Source: an uncultured Muribaculaceae bacterium (GTDB lineage Bacteria > Bacteroidota > Bacteroidia > Bacteroidales > Muribaculaceae). From it: DNA of 12,062 nucleotides. This document shows, in pieces, positions 1 through 6,778 of this stretch. The notes below the pieces were generated by a model, which was not told the DNA's origin, did not search any database, and worked only from the letters and a program-made list of their open reading frames with translations. Numbering within the stretch: the first letter of the stretch is position 1; the number at the start of each line of letters is the position of its first letter. The stretch covers positions 1 to 12,062 of the forward strand of contig CAJTSR010000040.1 in assembly GCA_910579035.1 (NCBI GenBank). The letters are read 5' to 3'. The position numbers and the translations under genes were made by a program.

Positions 1-202
1 ACGGGACACCGTTGCTAAGCTTCAGCAATCCGGCGGCCTTGAATTCTTCCTCTCGGTCTGTAACCATATCCGATATGTCGTCACAGTCCTCACAATCACA
101 CAACACGCCGATGAGTGCCATTCGGAGCACATCCTCGAGCTCATGTTTAACCTTGCCCAAGTCGCGCGGGTCTTTTACTTTGCTGAAAATTTCTATTTGC
201 AT
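1..202 (-). CDS. ISAs1-family (H-repeat type) transposase, N-terminal part
   Basis: Reading the minus strand from an ATG at 202 to the window edge gives 67 codons without a stop. The protein begins MQIEIFSKVKDPRDLGKVKH and then has an acidic and cysteine-rich stretch (LCDCEDCDDI, residues 34-43) and a KLSNGVP segment at residues 61-67. This order matches the conserved N-terminal domain of ISAs1/H-repeat transposases: a hydrophobic-F-S-x-hydrophobic-x-DPR motif, then VKH-x-L-x-D-hydrophobic-L, then A-L-hydrophobic-G-V-L-C, then LxNGIPS just before the DDE catalytic domain. Family members are usually 350-400 residues, so most of the gene, including the DDE residues, is off the left side and intactness is unknown. 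The start fits the family N-terminus. An AGAGG lies immediately before the ATG, but its spacing is too short for a standard ribosome site. Confidence 0.85.
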   Translation of the reverse strand, partial: MQIEIFSKVKDPRDLGKVKHELEDVLRMALIGVLCDCEDCDDISDMVTDREEEFKAAGLLKLSNGVP

Positions 203-289
203 ACCTCTAATATATCCATTTTCAGCAATATATGCAATATCTGAAAGTTTATTTCACATAATCAGGTGAATTTTTGACTGAATTTGAGT

Positions 290-311
290 TAAATCTCATG
301 CGCCAGCCCTG
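290..311 (-). repeat. Putative terminal inverted repeat of the ISAs1-family element
   Basis: On the minus strand the sequence from 311 reads CAGGGCTGGCGCATGAGATT, a CAGGG-start typical of ISAs1-family termini, and lies 109 bases upstream of the transposase start. Only one end is visible, so the repeat length is a guess and the match to the other end cannot be tested here. Confidence 0.55.
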
Positions 312-352
312 TGATTTTTTCAGCGTCCCTCCATTAGGTCGTTTTTTTTTCG

Positions 353-360
353 TACCTTTG
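353..360 (+). promoter_or_regulatory. Candidate Bacteroidetes -7 box (TACCTTTG) for the HU/SPOR gene
   Basis: TACCTTTG matches the TAnnTTTG -7 consensus of the Bacteroidetes primary sigma factor exactly. It would place transcription initiation near 366-368, leaving a leader of about 30 bases before the TTG start at 399. No good TTTG -33 box is seen 19-21 bases upstream (the sequence there is CCTCC-like), although a T-run at 342-350 precedes the box. The box lies about 40 bases outside the IS terminus, so the promoter core is chromosomal. Any upstream element may have been separated from it by the insertion. Confidence 0.55.
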
Positions 361-398
361 TAGCCAAATACGTCTAATCCGCACATCGCACGGAATAT

Positions 399-1382
399 TT
401 GAATAGAACAGCACGACATATAGAGCACCTGCTTCTCGAACACAATTATGTGATTGTGCCGGGACTTGGCACATTCTTGCGCCACACATCTGCAGCTAAG
501 CTAAACGCTTGGGGCATAACGCCTCCGTCGTGCGAAATCTCTTTCAGCACCGATATTGATTCGGAAAACGACGTCGAGCTTGCCGCTTCATTGGCACGCG
601 CCACAGGCTGTAGCGCCGAAGAATGCGACCGCATCATCGCGGCTGATGTAGACGACATGCGCCGTGCGATAGCTTCTGCAGGCTACGCACAGCTTGGCAC
701 GCTCGGCCGACTCGAAGCCGACGGCGACAATCTGACATTCAAGCGCACGCAGGCATTTGGCGGAGCGCAGGCTCTTGGTTGGCTAAAGCCGCTCGAATTG
801 CAGGAAATTGCACCCTCAAAAGCCGAAACGACACCGGCCGAAAGCCGCACCGACACTCCTGAACACACATCGTTCATACGCTCGCTGCACCGCACTGCGA
901 GTAGCGCCGCGGCGATAGCCCTTTTGGCTCTCATAGCCTTTGTGGCGTCACAAATACCCCGCCGCAGAAGCGCCGAGCCCCAGATGGCCTCGATGGGCAT
1001 AGAACGTCTTGCCGCAGACGAGGTGAATGTGACCGGCTTTGAGCGGCCCTCCGAACGAGAGCACGCCCTCGTGCTGATACTCAACACACCTGCCGACGGA
1101 ATGAGCATAGTGGAGCCCAAGGAAAAGGACGCTGCCCCCCTGTCTGCCGAACTTTCGGACACTCCGGGTCGTTATTGCCTTGTAGTGGCTTCGCTCGCGT
1201 CCGATGCCGAAGCAAACGTGTTTATCGACAGTTACCCCAGCCACAAGCTCAACCTGCTTGAAAAAGACGGTCGCTACAGGGTATATGCCGCAAGCGCCAA
1301 CACCATAAACGGTGTCAAGGACATAGCACGCGCCGACAGCCTCTATGCCGCGTTTCCCTCGGCATGGATATGCCGTAATTAG
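399..1382 (+). CDS. HU-CCDC81-like and SPOR domain membrane protein (TTG start)
   Basis: A 327-residue protein that probably binds peptidoglycan at the cell envelope. Residues 1 to about 120 match the bacterial CCDC81-type HU domains found in Bacteroidetes: MNRTARHIEHLLLEH followed by VIVPGLGTF at 18-26, then a second HU-like repeat with YAQLGTLGRLE. A Pro/Thr/Glu-rich linker leads to one hydrophobic segment at about 168-186, followed by RRR at 188-190, consistent with a single membrane pass and an inside HU part. The C-terminus from about 257 (GRYCLVVASLASDAEANVF through KDGRYRVYAAS) looks like a SPOR domain, which in other proteins binds glycan strands lacking stem peptides at division sites. 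The start is TTG: an in-frame stop lies at 375-377, no ATG or GTG lies between it and 399, and the next in-frame Met is near residue 87, inside the fold. It leads the block that continues with a nitroreductase. The partner of the HU part is unknown. Confidence 0.82.
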   Translation: MNRTARHIEHLLLEHNYVIVPGLGTFLRHTSAAKLNAWGITPPSCEISFSTDIDSENDVELAASLARATGCSAEECDRIIAADVDDMRRAIASAGYAQLGTLGRLEADGDNLTFKRTQAFGGAQALGWLKPLELQEIAPSKAETTPAESRTDTPEHTSFIRSLHRTASSAAAIALLALIAFVASQIPRRRSAEPQMASMGIERLAADEVNVTGFERPSEREHALVLILNTPADGMSIVEPKEKDAAPLSAELSDTPGRYCLVVASLASDAEANVFIDSYPSHKLNLLEKDGRYRVYAASANTINGVKDIARADSLYAAFPSAWICRN

Positions 1383-1417
1383 CGGCTTGTCCAACCCCCA
1401 CTAAAAATTACAACATT

Positions 1418-1963
1418 ATGGAAAATTTCCACGATTTGCTCCTTACGCGCCATAGTATACGCAGATATACCGACACCCCCATCGAAGCCGACAAGGTAAA
1501 AGCAATTCTCGAAGCCGCCCTGCTCTCCCCCTCATCGAAAAATGCCCGCTCCTGGCAGTTCGTGGTGGTGGAAGAACCGGAAGTGCTCGGCCGCCTGTCG
1601 GAATGCAAGCCCAATTACGCAGCATCGGTAAAAAACGCCAGAATGGCCGTAGTAGTGACCGCAGACCCTGAAAAAAGCGAGGCTTATATCGAAGACGCCA
1701 CGGCGGCTGCGATACTGATGCACCTTCAGGCTGCCGCTCTCGGCGTAGGATCCTGCTGGGTGCAGGTACGCGGACGCTTTGCCGCCGACGGCGAGCCGTC
1801 GGAAGACATCGTGCGCGATATCCTCGGAATCCCCCGGCACATGGTCGTAGAATGTATTATGACCTTCGGCTACCCCGACGAAACACGCCGGCCCGTTGAT
1901 CCCGCAAAACTTATGTGGGAAAAGGTACACATCGGCACTTGGAAACCCGAACAGGCTGACTGA
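1418..1963 (+). CDS. Nitroreductase family protein (FMN-dependent oxidoreductase)
   Basis: A 181-residue protein with the small nitroreductase fold; such enzymes bind FMN and use NAD(P)H to reduce nitro compounds, quinones or flavins in the cytoplasm. Visible marks are the N-terminal FMN phosphate-binding RHSIRRY at 11-17, the SPSSKNARSWQF segment at 37-48 (family form APSxxNxQPWxF), the acidic pair E92-D93 before the helix, and ALGVGSCWVQVRG at about 107-119 (family form GLGxCWIG). The physiological substrate cannot be read from the sequence. It starts 35 bases after the HU/SPOR gene, with an A-rich leader and no clear Shine-Dalgarno sequence. Its TGA stop shares one base with the ATG of the next gene (TGATG), which suggests translational coupling. 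Confidence 0.9.
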   Translation: MENFHDLLLTRHSIRRYTDTPIEADKVKAILEAALLSPSSKNARSWQFVVVEEPEVLGRLSECKPNYAASVKNARMAVVVTADPEKSEAYIEDATAAAILMHLQAAALGVGSCWVQVRGRFAADGEPSEDIVRDILGIPRHMVVECIMTFGYPDETRRPVDPAKLMWEKVHIGTWKPEQAD

Positions 1964-2760
1964 TGGAAGCGATACGCGTTGCCATAGCCGGAGCCGGCAA
2001 CGTTGCCGCTCATCTCGCTTCAGGAATAGCCACAGCCGACGGCTACGAGCTTGTGGCTGTGGCAAGCCGAAATCCGTCGAATGCCGAAAATCTCGGAGCC
2101 GCCACCACGGCAGCCTGCCGATATGGCGATCTGGCATCGTTCGCTCCCGACATACTGATAGTGTCGGTTGCCGACAAGGCCATCGACGACGTAACCGCCG
2201 CCATAGGCCCCATGCCGCCCAACACCGTCGTCGCCCTTACCTCGGGCACACTGGCCAAAGAACGGCTCGCGCCGCTTTCTGCCCGCAACGGCATTTTTTA
2301 TCCCTTCCAGACATTTACCAAAGGCTACGCTACCGACCTCGGCTGCGTGCCTTTCTTTATAGAGGGAGCTACCAAGCAAGAGGCAGAGATACTTGCCACA
2401 CTTGCCCGTAAGCTATCGCGCTCGGTGCATTTCGCCGACGCCGCCCACCGGCAGCAACTCCACATCGCGGGAGTGTTTACCTCGAACTTCACCAACACCA
2501 TAATAGGCGTGGTGCAGACCATTCTGGACAACGCCGGATTCAGCCGCGACGTAGCCGTGCCGCTCCTGAACCAGACACTTGCCAAAGCCGCGGAAATAGG
2601 CGCGTACGCCGCGCAGACAGGTCCCGCCGTGCGCGGCGACATAGCCGTGATGAAAAAGCAGCTCGAAGAACTTCCCGAAGTATTCCGCCCGACATATCGC
2701 GCGCTATCCCAACTAATCATGTCACAGCACAATATACCTTATGAGCAAAATCAACTATGA
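1963..2760 (+). CDS. Rossmann-like and DUF2520 domain protein
   Basis: A 265-residue protein with an N-terminal dinucleotide-binding fold: strand RVAIAGAGNVAAHL at 5-18 carries the GxGN-type glycine turn, followed by VASRNP (a position that in relatives contacts the ribose or 2'-phosphate) and ILIVSVADKAI. The second half, from about residue 120 (FYPFQTFTKG), is all-helical and matches DUF2520, with AAHRQQLHIAGVFTSNFTN and a helix near the end. This resembles the F420/NADP oxidoreductase and pyrroline-carboxylate-reductase superfamily, but the substrate is not established. In Bacteroidales I recall this family lying beside KdsC and Maf genes, as here, which suggests a housekeeping or envelope link; that is memory and inference. 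The last 20 bases overlap the next gene. Confidence 0.87.
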   Translation: MEAIRVAIAGAGNVAAHLASGIATADGYELVAVASRNPSNAENLGAATTAACRYGDLASFAPDILIVSVADKAIDDVTAAIGPMPPNTVVALTSGTLAKERLAPLSARNGIFYPFQTFTKGYATDLGCVPFFIEGATKQEAEILATLARKLSRSVHFADAAHRQQLHIAGVFTSNFTNTIIGVVQTILDNAGFSRDVAVPLLNQTLAKAAEIGAYAAQTGPAVRGDIAVMKKQLEELPEVFRPTYRALSQLIMSQHNIPYEQNQL

Positions 2761-3265
2761 TTTGACAAAAATAAAGGCAGTGGTATTCGATGTTGACGGT
2801 GTTCTATCGCCTTCGACAGTGCCTATGTCCGTCGACGGAATACCCGAACGAATGGCCAACCTGAAGGACGGCTACGCCATGGTGCAGGCAGTCAAGGGCG
2901 GTTTGCACCTTGCCATAATAAGCGGCGCCGACGATCCTCGGGTGGAAGCCCGCTTCCGACTGATAGGTATGACCGACATCTTCCTCAAATGCAAGGCAAA
3001 GCTGCCCATACTCCGCAAATGGATGGAGGACAACGGCCTGCAGCCCGAAGAGGTGGCATATGCCGGCGATGACATACCCGACCTGCCGCCCATGGCTGCC
3101 GTAGGACTCTCGGTGGCACCGCGCGACGCTGCCATAGAGGTGAAGGAAGCTGCCACATTCGTATCGTCGGCCGACGGAGGCTACGGTGTGGGCCGCGAAC
3201 TGCTCGAAGAGATATTGAAGGCCAAAGGACTCTGGCTGAAAGACACCCACGCATTCGGTTGGTAG
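2741..3265 (+). CDS. kdsC: KdsC-like HAD phosphatase (3-deoxy-manno-octulosonate-8-phosphate phosphatase family)
   Basis: A 174-residue HAD phosphatase of the KdsC (C0, capless, tetrameric) type. The expected role is hydrolysis of Kdo-8-phosphate to Kdo, a step towards the lipid A inner core in the cytoplasm. Motif I is FDVDGVL with D17 as nucleophile and D19 as acid/base. The KDGYAM stretch at 42-47 fits the family (kDGygi). Motif II Ser is S61 in IISGADD, motif III Lys is probably K87, and motif IV is GDDIPDLPPM with D110, D111 and D114. The ending GGYGVGREL...AFGW is what I remember of Bacteroidetes members, whereas proteobacterial enzymes have TGRxS and GGxGAVRE. Length is normal. The substrate is by family only; related enzymes act on other sugar acids such as KDN. 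It begins inside the DUF2520 gene (20-base overlap) and stops 3 bases before maf. Confidence 0.84.
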   Translation: MSKINYDLTKIKAVVFDVDGVLSPSTVPMSVDGIPERMANLKDGYAMVQAVKGGLHLAIISGADDPRVEARFRLIGMTDIFLKCKAKLPILRKWMEDNGLQPEEVAYAGDDIPDLPPMAAVGLSVAPRDAAIEVKEAATFVSSADGGYGVGRELLEEILKAKGLWLKDTHAFGW

Positions 3266-3268
3266 GCT

Positions 3269-3904
3269 ATGCTGTTCGATAACGACTGTCCCGTACTGCC
3301 ACCGCTGCCGGCTCCCGAATACGCCGACATACGCGTACTGCTGGCATCTGCCTCACCACGGCGCAGGCAGCTTTTAGGTATGATAGTGCCTCATTTTGAA
3401 ACTGTGAGGCTCTCCGACGTCAAGGAAGAATATCCCGCCTCGCTCCCCCCGGAGGAAGTGCCGGCCTTCCTTTCTCGCCTGAAGGCCGACGCATACGTCG
3501 ACAGGCTGCGCGACAATGACCTCATGATTACCGCCGACACCATTGTGATAGCCGCCGGAATAATCCTCGGAAAACCGTCGGGCCGCAACGAAGCCATCGA
3601 AATGCTGCGTCTGCTGTCGGACTCGACCCACACTGTGGTGACCGGCGTGACGCTCTCGTCGCTGTCGGGCAAACGCTCCGACACGTTCAGCGTGTCGACC
3701 GACGTGCACTTCGCCCGCCTGCCGCAGGAACGCATCGAGAATTACGTTGACCGCTACCGCCCCTTCGACAAGGCCGGAGCCTACGGCGTGCAGGAATGGA
3801 TCGGAGCTATGGGAATATCAAGAATCGAAGGAAGCTTCTACAACGTGATGGGGCTTCCACTCCACGTGCTATACGACCACCTCGCCTCTTTTTTTCAAAA
3901 ATAA
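3269..3904 (+). CDS. maf: Maf family nucleoside triphosphate pyrophosphatase (dTTP/UTP type)
   Basis: A 211-residue cytoplasmic Maf/YhdE protein. Family enzymes hydrolyse non-canonical or excess NTPs such as dTTP and UTP to the monophosphate and pyrophosphate, and were named for inhibiting septum formation. Seen are LLASASPRRRQLL at 24-36 (the SPRR substrate loop), ITADTIV with the likely catalytic base D90, LGKP, and KAGAYGVQEW with G170-E176. The ending GSFYNVMGLPLHVLYDHL is typical of the family. The N-terminus carries about 22 extra residues before the first strand; other Bacteroidales Mafs also have a short lead, and no later Met fits, so I keep the ATG at 3269. It is the last gene of the block, separated from kdsC by 3 bases. 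No hairpin terminator is obvious after it. Confidence 0.93.
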   Translation: MLFDNDCPVLPPLPAPEYADIRVLLASASPRRRQLLGMIVPHFETVRLSDVKEEYPASLPPEEVPAFLSRLKADAYVDRLRDNDLMITADTIVIAAGIILGKPSGRNEAIEMLRLLSDSTHTVVTGVTLSSLSGKRSDTFSVSTDVHFARLPQERIENYVDRYRPFDKAGAYGVQEWIGAMGISRIEGSFYNVMGLPLHVLYDHLASFFQK

Positions 3905-3917
3905 ATTAGTAACTTCG
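3889..3917 (+). promoter_or_regulatory. Candidate promoter upstream of prfA
   Basis: TAACTTCG at 3910-3917 matches TAnnTTTG at all but one position. A T-run (TTTTTTTC, 3889-3896) stands at roughly the -33 position. Initiation would fall near 3924, giving a leader of about 16 bases to the prfA ATG. It overlaps the 3' end of maf, so readthrough from block 1 may add to prfA expression. Confidence 0.5.
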
Positions 3918-3939
3918 CGCTAAACACCAATCATACATT

Positions 3940-5049
3940 ATGGCCGACATATCTCTGCTACAACGCCTCGACGGCATCGAGGCTCGATTTGAAGAAGTAA
4001 GCACCCTGATAACCGACCCCGCCGTTATCGCCGACATGAAGCGCTACGTGCGCCTTTCCAAGGAATACAAAGACCTTGAAAAGCTAACGGCCTCCACGCG
4101 GCGCTACAGAGAGCTGACAGCCAATGTCGACGAGGCAAAAGCGATTCTGGCAACAGAAAACGACCCCGAAATGCGCGAAATGGCCAAAGAGCAACTCGAC
4201 AGCGCCTCCGAGGCAATACCGGCGCTCGAAGAGGAGATAAAGCTGCTGCTTATCCCCGCCGACCCCGAGGACAGCAAAAACGCCATACTCGAAATCCGCG
4301 GCGGCACCGGCGGCGACGAAGCGGCCATATTCGCAGGCGACCTGTGCAAGATGTACCTCAAATATTGCGAAAGCAAGGGTTGGAACGTGGCCATAACTTC
4401 GGCGAGCGAAGGCGCGGCAGGCGGCTTCAAGGAAGTCGTGCTGTCGGTATCGGGCGATGGAGTGTACGGTGTGCTGAAATACGAGAGCGGCGTGCACCGC
4501 GTGCAGCGCGTGCCTGCCACCGAAACGCAGGGACGCGTGCACACATCGGCAGCCACAGTTGCCGTGCTGCCCGAGGCCGAACCTTTCGATGTTGAAATAA
4601 ACGAAGGCGAAATCAAATGGGACACCTTCCGCTCGGGAGGAGCCGGAGGCCAGAATGTCAACAAGGTTGAATCGGGCGTGCGCCTGAGGTATATGTGGAA
4701 AAACCCCAACACAGGTGTGTCGGAAGAAATTCTGATAGAATGTACCGAAACGCGCGACCAGCCCAAGAACAAAGAACGCGCTCTGAGCCGCCTGCGCACA
4801 TTCATTTACGACAAAGAGCATCAGAAATACATCGACGACATCGCCTCGCGCCGCAAGACAATGGTGAGCACCGGCGACCGCTCTGCAAAAATCCGCACCT
4901 ACAACTATCCGCAAGGCCGCATCACCGACCACCGTATAAACTATACCGTCTACAACCTGCAGGCCTTTGTCGACGGCGACATTCAAGATGTGATAGACCA
5001 CCTTATAATCGCTGAAAATGCAGAAAAACTAAAAGCTTCCGAATTATGA
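3940..5049 (+). CDS. prfA: Peptide chain release factor 1
   Basis: A 369-residue class I release factor that recognises UAA and UAG in the ribosomal A site and triggers peptidyl-tRNA hydrolysis. The N-terminal helical domain (about 1-110) is followed by ILEIRGGTGGDEAAIFAGDL. The tripeptide anticodon P192-A193-T194 (PxT) marks RF1, whereas RF2 has SPF. The catalytic GGQ is at 236-238 in RSGGAGGQNVNKVESG, and Q238 is the residue usually methylated by PrmC. The C-terminus AFVDGDIQDVIDHLI is standard. Compared with the common RSSGAGGQ, residue 233 is Gly instead of Ser, a mild variation. The length is near the family norm of about 360. A promoter-like box precedes it, and its TGA overlaps the next ATG by 4 bases. 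Confidence 0.97.
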   Translation: MADISLLQRLDGIEARFEEVSTLITDPAVIADMKRYVRLSKEYKDLEKLTASTRRYRELTANVDEAKAILATENDPEMREMAKEQLDSASEAIPALEEEIKLLLIPADPEDSKNAILEIRGGTGGDEAAIFAGDLCKMYLKYCESKGWNVAITSASEGAAGGFKEVVLSVSGDGVYGVLKYESGVHRVQRVPATETQGRVHTSAATVAVLPEAEPFDVEINEGEIKWDTFRSGGAGGQNVNKVESGVRLRYMWKNPNTGVSEEILIECTETRDQPKNKERALSRLRTFIYDKEHQKYIDDIASRRKTMVSTGDRSAKIRTYNYPQGRITDHRINYTVYNLQAFVDGDIQDVIDHLIIAENAEKLKASEL

Positions 5050-6773
5050 AACCTCCCGGCCGGCGCGGCCTCAGGCGCCTCCTTTCTCCTGACGCATTAA
5101 AGAAACATCTGAAACTCATAGCCCGGCGTTTTCCGCTGCCGCTGATCTACCTGTTCGCCATCACCATATGGCTCTGCCTGATGGGCACCGCGGTGGTAAA
5201 TACCAACGATATAATGACGGCCACAACCATATGGTGCCTCGTGTTAGGGCAGATGTTGTCGCTGGCCATCAACATATGGACCGAGTATCTCGGATACCGA
5301 CGCCTTGTCAAACCGCTCCAACTTGCCGGCGTAGCCCTCGTAATCGCTGACTTTGCCGCCATAGTTCTCTCGGGCAGCTGGGGCAATACCGCCGCGCAGA
5401 TAGGACGTGGCGCGCTCGTCACAGCCCTCGCCGTAGCCATAGTGTTCATACCGGTGGCTCGCGGCATGGCCCGTCGCGGCACCATCACGTACACGTTCTC
5501 CCAAATAGGGTCGCTGGCGATGGCATTCTGCCTAAGCGTTGTCCTCTCCATCGCAGTTATGATAATAACAGGCACTTTCGACATACTTTTCGGACTGTAC
5601 TCCTGGAAGGTAACCACCTGTTTCCTCTCCGTATTCTCATACACCGTACCAGTACTGCTCTACCTCGGCCTCGTGCCCTCGCCCGGAGCGACAACGCGCC
5701 TTAGCCAACTACCGTTCCCGGCATTCATACCCGGCGCATGCAAGTATGTGCTGCTGCCGCTTGCCGCAATATACACCGCAATATTGTATGTATATGCCGC
5801 CAAAATATTGCTGACATTCACCCTGCCCAACGGCCAGATATCTTACATGGTGACAGGGCTGACAACGGTGGTCCTCGTGGTAATCTACGGCCTGCAGGCA
5901 TACACGCTCGAAAACGACGGCAGCAACTCTTTCAAAATTGCCTCCATAGCCCGGCGCCTGCTGCCGCCATTGCTTATCCCCCTGCTCGTGCTGATGAGCG
6001 TAGGACTGTGCTACCGTCTGGGCGAGTACGGCCCCACGGCGTCGCGCCTCTATGTGGCCGCATTCAACATATGGGCATACGCCATTATGGCGTATATCAT
6101 AATCAGGGGCAGCCGCGCCAACCTCAACTCTGTGGCCATCAGTTTCGCGGCCGCTTTCGTGGCCATATCCATAATACCGGGACTCAACGTGAGCACCATA
6201 GCCAACATGGCTATACGCACCAGCGTGATTCGCGCTCTTGACGGCCACAACCGGCCTATGACTGTAGCCGAGCTGAAAAACGCGATTGCCGAAATGCCGG
6301 CAAAACAGGGCACGGACATCGCCTCCAAAATCGCTTACCTCGACGACTGGGACGACCACAATCTTGTAGCAGACATCGTAAAGTCGGATTCCCGGATATA
6401 TGAGTGGCAATTATTGCCCGACACCGATGTTGTGACGAACCCATATACGACAATCGGCAACAATCAGGCAATCCGGATACCGCAAGGATACACCTCAGTG
6501 TATCATTACGAAAACCACAGTGCACATAATGCCGTGGTAGATTCAAACGGCTACGCCAAAATCGCCATCGACAGCCTGAATGTGAACATCCCTGTCGACA
6601 GTATCACCAGATATAGCGAAGAACTATGCAACAAACCGCTGCAATGCACTGTAGACGGCAGCCAAGATGCAATCTTCGTACTATCGTCGGCTATGATATA
6701 CCCCGATACCGACACGGCATCGACCAATAAAAAAGTACGTATTAACCTCAAAGGATATATTTTCCGCAAATAA
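5046..6773 (+). CDS. DUF4153 multi-pass membrane protein
   Basis: A 575-residue integral membrane protein of unknown function. A basic N-terminus (RRGLRRLL, then KKHLKLIARR) precedes about eleven hydrophobic segments between roughly residues 31 and 380. A hydrophilic tail of about 185 residues follows, with segments such as YLDDWDD and IPQGYTSVYHY. ACKYVLLPLAAIYTAILYVY, in the seventh segment, is the hallmark I recognise for DUF4153, a family common in Bacteroidetes and Firmicutes. On the positive-inside rule the N-terminus should be cytoplasmic, and eleven passes would put the tail in the periplasm; this is inference. The ATG overlaps the prfA stop (ATGA), and pyrF follows 5 bases after its stop, so it appears translationally coupled within the block. 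It is not a recognised partner of either neighbour. Confidence 0.82.
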   Translation: MKPPGRRGLRRLLSPDALKKHLKLIARRFPLPLIYLFAITIWLCLMGTAVVNTNDIMTATTIWCLVLGQMLSLAINIWTEYLGYRRLVKPLQLAGVALVIADFAAIVLSGSWGNTAAQIGRGALVTALAVAIVFIPVARGMARRGTITYTFSQIGSLAMAFCLSVVLSIAVMIITGTFDILFGLYSWKVTTCFLSVFSYTVPVLLYLGLVPSPGATTRLSQLPFPAFIPGACKYVLLPLAAIYTAILYVYAAKILLTFTLPNGQISYMVTGLTTVVLVVIYGLQAYTLENDGSNSFKIASIARRLLPPLLIPLLVLMSVGLCYRLGEYGPTASRLYVAAFNIWAYAIMAYIIIRGSRANLNSVAISFAAAFVAISIIPGLNVSTIANMAIRTSVIRALDGHNRPMTVAELKNAIAEMPAKQGTDIASKIAYLDDWDDHNLVADIVKSDSRIYEWQLLPDTDVVTNPYTTIGNNQAIRIPQGYTSVYHYENHSAHNAVVDSNGYAKIAIDSLNVNIPVDSITRYSEELCNKPLQCTVDGSQDAIFVLSSAMIYPDTDTASTNKKVRINLKGYIFRK

Positions 6774-6778
6774 CCAAT

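Larger units (their letters stand above)
1..311 (-). mobile_element. 5' end of an ISAs1-family insertion sequence (truncated by window edge)
   Basis: The segment contains the start of an ISAs1-type transposase reading leftward, an AT-rich leader of about 109 bases, and a putative terminal sequence that reads CAGGGCTGGCGCATGAG on the minus strand from 311 inward. ISAs1-family elements commonly begin with CAGGG-type ends, which is why I place the boundary at 311. The other end lies outside the window, so neither the paired inverted repeat nor the target-site duplication (8-10 bases in this family) can be checked. The first bases outside, TGATTTTTTC at 312-321, would be the duplicated target if the boundary is right. 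The AT-rich leader contrasts with the GC-richer genes that follow. Confidence 0.72.

Noticed and set aside
12..269. An 85-codon plus-strand open frame at the left edge
   Set aside because: It runs antisense to the ISAs1-type transposase and its leader, and its Ser-rich translation resembles no family. The minus-strand reading has clear conserved motifs.
249..485. A 78-codon minus-strand open frame across the IS end
   Set aside because: It crosses the likely IS boundary, the promoter box and the start of the HU/SPOR gene, and its translation shows no family features.
4084..5001. A 305-codon minus-strand open frame
   Set aside because: It is the antisense shadow of prfA, which has the PAT and GGQ motifs on the plus strand.
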